64,000 nucleotides of DNA from Veillonella sp. KGMB01456 (GTDB lineage: Bacteria; Bacillota; Negativicutes; Veillonellales; Veillonellaceae), in assembly GCF_023051165.1 (NCBI RefSeq), contig NZ_JALKIG010000007.1:1-64000 (forward strand), read 5' to 3'. A program made the position numbers and the translations under genes. Under the pieces are notes generated by a model. The model did not search any database. It worked only from the letters and a program-made list of their open reading frames with translations, and was not told where the DNA came from. This document shows, piece by piece, positions 62,932 through 64,000 of the stretch. Position 1 is the stretch's first letter. Every line of letters begins with the position of its first letter.

Positions 62932-63387
62932 ATGGAACAGACGGACCAAGCGTTAAAAACTGTAATCATGGTGGGGCGTACGGAAGTTGGTAAGACGACG
63001 TTGGCCAATACGTTGATGTACGGCAGTCCGGAAGCTCGAAAAACTCAATCCATCGGCCGCATTGGATCGATTATCGACACACCCGGTGAATTTGTAGAAA
63101 ATCCCATATATTATCGGGCAATTTTGTTGAATGCCTATGATGCAGATATCGTCTTGTTTTTAAATGAAGCGGATGAAAAGGAAAGTATTTTTCCGCCGAA
63201 CTTTGCCGCTTCTTTTAATCGAGAAGTTATCGGGGTTATTACGAAGATGGACCTAGGTGGCGATGTGACCAGAGCTCGCAAAAATCTTAAAGAGGCGGGA
63301 GTCAGCCGAATATTTGAAATATCGGTACATGATGCCGAATCCGTAAAGGAATTGCATGATTATATTTCTCAGGAGCCGCAACCGTAA
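62932..63387 (+). CDS. pduV: Ras-like GTPase PduV/EutP
   Basis: A 151-residue small GTPase-like protein. VGRTEVGKTTLANTL is the P-loop, SIIDTPGEFVEN the switch/G3 region, and TKMDL the G4 motif. PduV is linked to compartment positioning and binds PduU in Salmonella, which fits the gene order. Start at 62932 after GGAGG; the frame opens at 62890. Confidence 0.9.
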   Translation: MEQTDQALKTVIMVGRTEVGKTTLANTLMYGSPEARKTQSIGRIGSIIDTPGEFVENPIYYRAILLNAYDADIVLFLNEADEKESIFPPNFAASFNREVIGVITKMDLGGDVTRARKNLKEAGVSRIFEISVHDAESVKELHDYISQEPQP

Positions 63388-63439
63388 TATACGGGACGCC
63401 GGTATAAGACATTAGTAGTGAATATGATGGTGGTAAATT

Positions 63440-63928
63440 ATGAATTTTAAGCAGAATTTAGCAAGTGTATTAGCTGGTGCCTATAAGCTGGATTATCGTT
63501 GGCTCCAGATTAAGAATCATGAAATATTTATTTATAAGGATGTAAAGAACGCTGCGGAAACACCGCTGGCTTTACATTTCGATCCTGCCTTCAATGCGCA
63601 GGTTATCACATTGTGTGAAGAAACCGTAGGTTCTATTACTGAACCGATTTTGATTGATACTATTTTACAAGCTCATTGTGCGGCGGAAGCCCATGAAATT
63701 TATTATGATGAAAAGCTCTATGCTGAAAAAGCGGTAGCGATTCGTCATAAGCCTAATGAATTGACCGCTATTTTAGAAACCGGCGAGCGCTATTTGCTCA
63801 CTTTGAACGGCGTAGTTAAAACGAATCCCGGCGACTGGGTAATTCGTGGCGTTAACGGGGAAGAATATCCTTGTGATCCGGAAATTTTTAAAATGTTATA
63901 TGATGTAATGGACGAATCCAAAAAATAA
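63440..63928 (+). CDS. Uncharacterised protein with a C-terminal PGDW module
   Basis: A 162-residue cytosolic protein. The last 40 residues (KTNPGDWVIRGVNGEEYPCD then PEIFKMLYD) match a short module common in phage and bacterial proteins of unknown role. The N-terminal 120 residues are not recognised. It follows pduV on the same strand and is closed by the terminator at 63963, but nothing ties it to propanediol use. Confidence 0.65.
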   Translation: MNFKQNLASVLAGAYKLDYRWLQIKNHEIFIYKDVKNAAETPLALHFDPAFNAQVITLCEETVGSITEPILIDTILQAHCAAEAHEIYYDEKLYAEKAVAIRHKPNELTAILETGERYLLTLNGVVKTNPGDWVIRGVNGEEYPCDPEIFKMLYDVMDESKK

Positions 63929-63962
63929 TATATTGAATAGGATTCTTAATTATCGAATGTTC

Positions 63963-63993
63963 AGGCATCGGTCTATTGACCGATGCCTTTTTG
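63963..63993 (+). terminator. Terminator closing the pdu-side cluster
   Basis: A perfect 11-bp stem (63963-63973 with 63978-63988) with a TATT loop and a run of T. Confidence 0.9.
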
Positions 63994-64000
63994 TATGTAA

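Overview
The window reads as a chromosome segment of an anaerobic diderm Firmicute of the Negativicutes (a Veillonellaceae-like relative). The reasons are a secreted protein with an SLH domain and a TolA-like tail, a fumarate reductase/succinate dehydrogenase whose third subunit is a CCG-cysteine protein, the LL-diaminopimelate aminotransferase route to lysine, Firmicute-type T-box and TPP riboswitches, and moderate GC. The genus is inferred, not shown. There is no rRNA, IS element, prophage or CRISPR array; one tRNA-Ser(GCU) is present.

Layout. 0.5-4 kb: a small HTH gene, then pabA-pabB-pabC (4-aminobenzoate for folate) on the minus strand with an intrinsic terminator in its leader. 4.1-6.6 kb: tRNA-Ser, then dapL-queD-queE. 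6.7-9.9 kb: an OmpR-type response regulator, its histidine kinase and a PepSY-type membrane protein, followed on the same strand by what looks like an undescribed structured RNA with its own promoter, tandem 11-bp boxes and terminator. 10.5-14.1 kb: the three-gene fumarate reductase operon behind Fur-like palindromes. 14.2-22.3 kb: a LUD-domain protein, then a Trp T-box leader (apparently duplicated) and trpE-G-D-CF-B-A. 22.6-31.2 kb: SLH protein, MntH, an unknown protein with yaaA, hydE, a two-gene DUF3100-type membrane pair with an M20 amidohydrolase, and MscL carrying a zinc ribbon. 31.5-38.1 kb: cytX and thiW behind a TPP riboswitch, a GNAT enzyme, and fruR-fruK-fruA. 38.4-45 kb: bioD-bioA behind a 25-bp palindrome, a methyltransferase, a small secreted protein, an AEC transporter, a 430-bp block made almost wholly of inverted repeats, and gltS broken by an in-frame TAG. 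45.5-64 kb: an M20-type carbamoylase/amidase, PocR, and a 1,2-propanediol-utilisation microcompartment locus.

How the genes work together. The pdu locus encodes shell proteins (PduA, B, J, K, N, U), coenzyme-B12 diol dehydratase (PduCDE), its reactivase (PduGH), the adenosyltransferase (PduO), aldehyde dehydrogenase (PduP), alcohol dehydrogenase (PduQ), phosphotransacylase (PduL), a diffusion facilitator, and accessory proteins PduM, PduV and EutJ. PocR is divergently transcribed and is the obvious activator. PduS, PduT, PduW and PduX are not in the window.

The most interesting items are the structured RNA at about 6766-6954, the inverted-repeat block at 43305-43715, several genes whose last codons and stop are duplicated just downstream, the PduK shell protein with a histone-H1-like tail, the PepSY domain split by a long insert, and the duplicated Trp T-box leader.
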